Shown here: in pieces, positions 6,568-8,390 of the stretch
Layout of the letters: every line of letters starts with the position of its first letter
Position numbering within the stretch: position 1 is the first letter of the stretch
NCBI GenBank assembly: GCA_041907145.1
Contig: JAYRHW010000264.1
Coordinates: 1 to 8,390, forward strand
Length of the DNA stretch: 8,390 nt
Source: JAFLCA01 sp041907145
Lineage (GTDB): Bacteria > Bdellovibrionota_C > UBA2361 > JAFLCA01
Direction: 5' to 3'
Notes under the pieces: generated by a model
Databases searched by the model: none
What the model was told of the DNA's origin: nothing
The model's input: the letters and a program-made list of their open reading frames with translations, nothing else
Translations under genes and position numbers: made by a program

Positions 6568-6587
6568 CGAGTTCTCCAGTCAACTCG
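6568..6587. other. Small hairpin between convergent purM and fpr
   Basis: CGAGTT (6568-6573) and AACTCG (6582-6587) can pair around an 8-base loop, 5 bp after the purM stop. No T-run follows on either strand, so it is not a classical intrinsic terminator. It could be a weak shared stop signal or chance. Confidence 0.25.
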
Positions 6588-6647
6588 CACCTGAACCGAA
6601 ACTTCTCCGCAACCGCGGGATGCTCGGTACGATTTATGGGCAGATAT

Positions 6648-7418
6648 TTACCAGTATTTCTCGAGGTGTAGATTTCCCGGTGTCTTGCGCGAATGAACGA
6701 CATAACTCTGCTTGAGCAAAAGCTGCTCCATCTCATTAATCATGGCAGGGTTGCCGCACAGGAAGACATGATCGTGCTGTGGATTGAGCACGATAACTCC
6801 GCGCTCGAAGAGCCGCTGGAGATGTCCCCGCTCCCCTTGCCACGATGAGTCTTCGCGGCTCACGATCGGCACATAGCGCACCTTGCCCTGAGCCTCATAC
6901 TGCTTAAGCTCGTCGCGATATCCCAGGTCTTTGGGATATCGAACGCCGTGAACAATGGTGATCTTCCGATCGGGAGTCCAGGTCGAGGAAGTACGCAGCA
7001 TCGCCATGTACGGAGCAATGCCCGTTCCAGTCGAGACAAGCACCAAATTTGCCGCTGTCGGCACATCATGCAAAGTAAAGGTACCGGTAATTTTTGGAGC
7101 CATGAAAATTCTATCGCCCGGCTTGGTGAGTGCTAACCGCGAGGTCAATCCGCCGTCCGGGACTATCGCGATATAGAACTCCACATATTCTTTTTCCTCT
7201 GGGGTAGACCCAATAGAATACGCTCGCTTAATAAGCTTTCCCGGGGTTTGAGTCTCACGTTCGGGAGGGAAATGCGATGGCCGCGGCGCCTCGGGGAAGA
7301 GACCAAGAGCGACGTATTGCCCCGGATGAAAGTCGGTTATGGCCTGGTCCGGCTTCACCCGCAAAATGACCAATTCCGGTGTAACTTCGATGCGCTGTGC
7401 GACGGTTGCATTTAACAT
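6648..7418 (-). CDS. fpr: Ferredoxin/flavodoxin-NADP+ reductase (bacterial Fpr type)
   Basis: This 256-aa cytosolic flavoenzyme moves electrons between NADP(H) and ferredoxin or flavodoxin. The FAD domain comes first: HPGQYVALGL (31-40) and the FAD-binding RAYSIGS (65-71). The NADP domain follows: VSTGTGIAPY (128-137), HGVRYPKDLGYRDEL (157-171) and FLCGNPAMI (219-227). The end GNLHLEKYW (248-256), with an aromatic last residue stacking on the flavin, is characteristic of bacterial FPR. Length matches the family (about 250-260 aa). The ATG at 7418 has no good Shine-Dalgarno sequence, but the N-terminus MLNATVAQRIEVTPEL fits the family start. It is convergent with purM and divergent from trmL, with 50 bp between the two starts. 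Which ferredoxin it serves is not visible. A link to the cytochrome-purM operon is only positional. Confidence 0.92.
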   Translation of the reverse strand: MLNATVAQRIEVTPELVILRVKPDQAITDFHPGQYVALGLFPEAPRPSHFPPERETQTPGKLIKRAYSIGSTPEEKEYVEFYIAIVPDGGLTSRLALTKPGDRIFMAPKITGTFTLHDVPTAANLVLVSTGTGIAPYMAMLRTSSTWTPDRKITIVHGVRYPKDLGYRDELKQYEAQGKVRYVPIVSREDSSWQGERGHLQRLFERGVIVLNPQHDHVFLCGNPAMINEMEQLLLKQSYVVHSRKTPGNLHLEKYW

Positions 7419-7434
7419 GCGCCAAGCATATAGA
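7406..7434 (+). promoter_or_regulatory. Weak candidate promoter of trmL
   Basis: TTGCAT (7406-7411, 3/6) and TATAGA (7429-7434, 4/6) are separated by 17 bp. The spacing and position suit trmL, but the -35 match is poor and lies inside the first codons of divergent fpr. Confidence is low. Confidence 0.28.
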
Positions 7435-7450
7435 AATTCTCACATGGAAT

Positions 7451-7459
7451 AAAGGAGGG
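7451..7459 (+). promoter_or_regulatory. Strong ribosome binding site of trmL
   Basis: AAAGGAGGG is a near-perfect anti-16S match, ending 9-10 nt before the ATG at 7469. It decides that trmL starts at 7469 and not at the earlier in-frame ATG at 7397, which would make 24 extra residues with no family match and would overlap fpr. Confidence 0.7.
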
Positions 7460-7468
7460 TGCCGCTGC

Positions 7469-8005
7469 ATGGATATTGTCCTCGTAAACCCGCAGATCCC
7501 CCAAAATACGGGCTCAATTGCGCGCACCTGCGCCGCCACACAAACACCGCTGCATCTAGTGGGAGAGCTGGGCTTCGAATTGACCGAGAAGTCAGTTCGC
7601 CGAGCAGGCTTGGATTACTGGCCGTGGGTGCCGCTGCATCGCCATGCATCCTGGCCTGCTTATTTGGAGAAGAGCCGTCCACGCCAGATTTGGCTCTTTT
7701 CGAAATTCGGCTCCAGGCTCTACTACACTGCAGATTTCCAGCCCAATGATGCGCTCGTTTTTGGCAGCGAAACCAAAGGCCTTGGCCATGAGTTCCTAAG
7801 CCAGTTCCCTGAAGATCAGATACTTAAAATTCCGATTGTCTGCGAAGAAGTGCGCAGCTTGAACTTGAGCAACGCTGTTTCTATCGCACTCTACGAGGCA
7901 CGCCGCCAGCTAAAGATTGACGAAGGAGAGGCAGTAACTTCTCCAAAGCAAGCACGCGATGAGTCTTCAAGCCGGGATCAAACTCCGTCGAACGAGGATC
8001 TTTGA
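7469..8005 (+). CDS. trmL: tRNA (cytidine/uridine-34-2'-O)-methyltransferase, SPOUT family
   Basis: This 178-aa SPOUT methyltransferase probably 2'-O-methylates the wobble base of leucine tRNAs using SAM. All three family motifs are present: NPQIPQNTGSIARTCAAT (7-24), LVFGSETKGLG (96-106) and KIPIVCEEVRSLNLSNAVSIALYEARRQ (120-147), which form the knotted SAM site. The core ends near residue 148; the E. coli protein is about 157 aa. Here a polar tail rich in Glu, Ser and Asp follows (149-178), with no expected function. Codons from residue 138 to the end overlap the end of rdgB on the other strand, so the tail's composition is partly set by that gene. A role as a different SPOUT enzyme (such as TrmH-like) is less likely because of the small size and motif 1 sequence. 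Confidence 0.92.
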   Translation: MDIVLVNPQIPQNTGSIARTCAATQTPLHLVGELGFELTEKSVRRAGLDYWPWVPLHRHASWPAYLEKSRPRQIWLFSKFGSRLYYTADFQPNDALVFGSETKGLGHEFLSQFPEDQILKIPIVCEEVRSLNLSNAVSIALYEARRQLKIDEGEAVTSPKQARDESSSRDQTPSNEDL

Positions 8006-8390
8006 GTTCGGCTAAGGTATGCATGCTTCCGTCCGGAACAAAAACTGAGTCATAACCGAAGCCGCCCTTTCCCGTCTGCACATCGATGATGCGACCACGA
8101 AAATGAGCCTCGCTCTGCAAAACTTCCCCATTCGGCAGCACGGCACAAAGGGCGCAGACGAACCGAGCCTCGCGATTCTGCAGGCCTTTAAGCGAACCCA
8201 AGAGCTTCTCGATATTACGTTGAGAATTGGACGGAGAACCGGCATATCGCGCCGAGATCACACCGGGAGCGCCCCCCAGGGCGGCCACTTCCAAGCCGGT
8301 ATCATCCGCGATGACGGGAAACCCCGACCAAGCAGAATAGGCCCTGGCCTTGATAGCAGCATTTTGAGAATAGGTTTCCGCGGGCTCCTC
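7881..8390 (-). CDS. rdgB: XTP/dITP pyrophosphatase (RdgB/HAM1 family), N-terminus cut by window edge
   Basis: This is partial: the frame is open to base 8390, and 169 residues are visible. About 35-40 N-terminal residues with the SxNxxK-type motif are missing. The enzyme hydrolyses non-canonical purine triphosphates (dITP, XTP) to monophosphates and so protects DNA. Counting from the edge, visible family motifs are ETYSQNAAIKARAYSAWSG (5-23), the catalytic VIADDTGLEV (26-35), LGGAPGVISARYAG (38-51) and GKGGFGYDSVFV (107-118 region). AEL precedes a THR motif in place of the usual SHR. The linker between AEL and THR is 13 residues, several longer than in the E. coli enzyme. The TTG at 8294 is an internal Leu codon, not a start. 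The last 40 residues overlap trmL on the other strand by 125 bp. The tail after LLPLL (RQSLAGGVPRRVR) is short and unconserved. Confidence 0.93.
   Translation of the reverse strand, partial: EEPAETYSQNAAIKARAYSAWSGFPVIADDTGLEVAALGGAPGVISARYAGSPSNSQRNIEKLLGSLKGLQNREARFVCALCAVLPNGEVLQSEAHFRGRIIDVQTGKGGFGYDSVFVPDGSMHTLAELKDPRSTEFDPGLKTHRVLALEKLLPLLRQSLAGGVPRRVR

Noticed and set aside
7397..7468. Upstream start for trmL
   Set aside because: The strong AAAGGAGGG lies just before 7469, the extra residues match nothing in the family, and it would overlap fpr.
8292..8294. TTG as the rdgB start
   Set aside because: Upstream codons to the edge encode conserved RdgB residues including the catalytic Asp region.
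1..8390. tRNA genes, CRISPR arrays, insertion sequences or tandem repeats
   Set aside because: No direct repeat series, terminal inverted repeats, transposase motifs or cloverleaf sequence was seen on reading both strands.

Overview
This is a moderately GC-rich bacterial chromosomal segment (mid-50s % GC by eye) with tightly packed genes on both strands. No rRNA, tRNA, insertion sequence, phage gene or CRISPR array is visible. The gene styles suggest an environmental Gram-negative bacterium: an HDOD protein beside a hybrid kinase, a long PurM of the type typical of Bacteroidetes, a secreted c-type cytochrome and a bacterial ferredoxin/flavodoxin reductase. Acidobacteriota is my best guess, but this rests on gene content and codon feel only, with no marker gene.

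Left part (1-3207, + strand): a three-gene signalling cluster. It holds a hybrid histidine kinase whose N-terminus (apparently the end of a GAF domain) lies off the left edge, a HDOD protein with a C-terminal GAF-like region, and a stand-alone CheY-like receiver. Spacings are 14 bp each, so they are probably co-transcribed. None carries a DNA-binding domain, so output is probably through protein-protein contacts.

Middle part (3208-4950): a DedA-family membrane protein (+) follows a 186-bp gap. Two unrecognised minus-strand genes come next: a 128-aa soluble protein convergent with dedA, and a small membrane protein. A 187-bp non-coding gap separates these two.

Right part (4951-8390): a good sigma70-like promoter precedes a secreted mono-haem cytochrome c whose stop codon overlaps the GTG start of purM (purine synthesis). 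A ferredoxin/flavodoxin-NADP+ reductase (fpr, -) converges on purM and is divergent from trmL (tRNA wobble 2'-O-methyltransferase, +). The 3' end of trmL overlaps by 125 bp, antiparallel, with the end of rdgB (-, house-cleaning nucleotide pyrophosphatase). The N-terminus of rdgB lies off the right edge.

Most of this is housekeeping metabolism beside a regulatory cluster. I do not see convincing evidence of a new defence, mobile or otherwise exotic system. The points most worth checking are the kinase/HDOD/receiver set, the cytochrome-purM coupling, the trmL/rdgB coding overlap and the two unrecognised genes.
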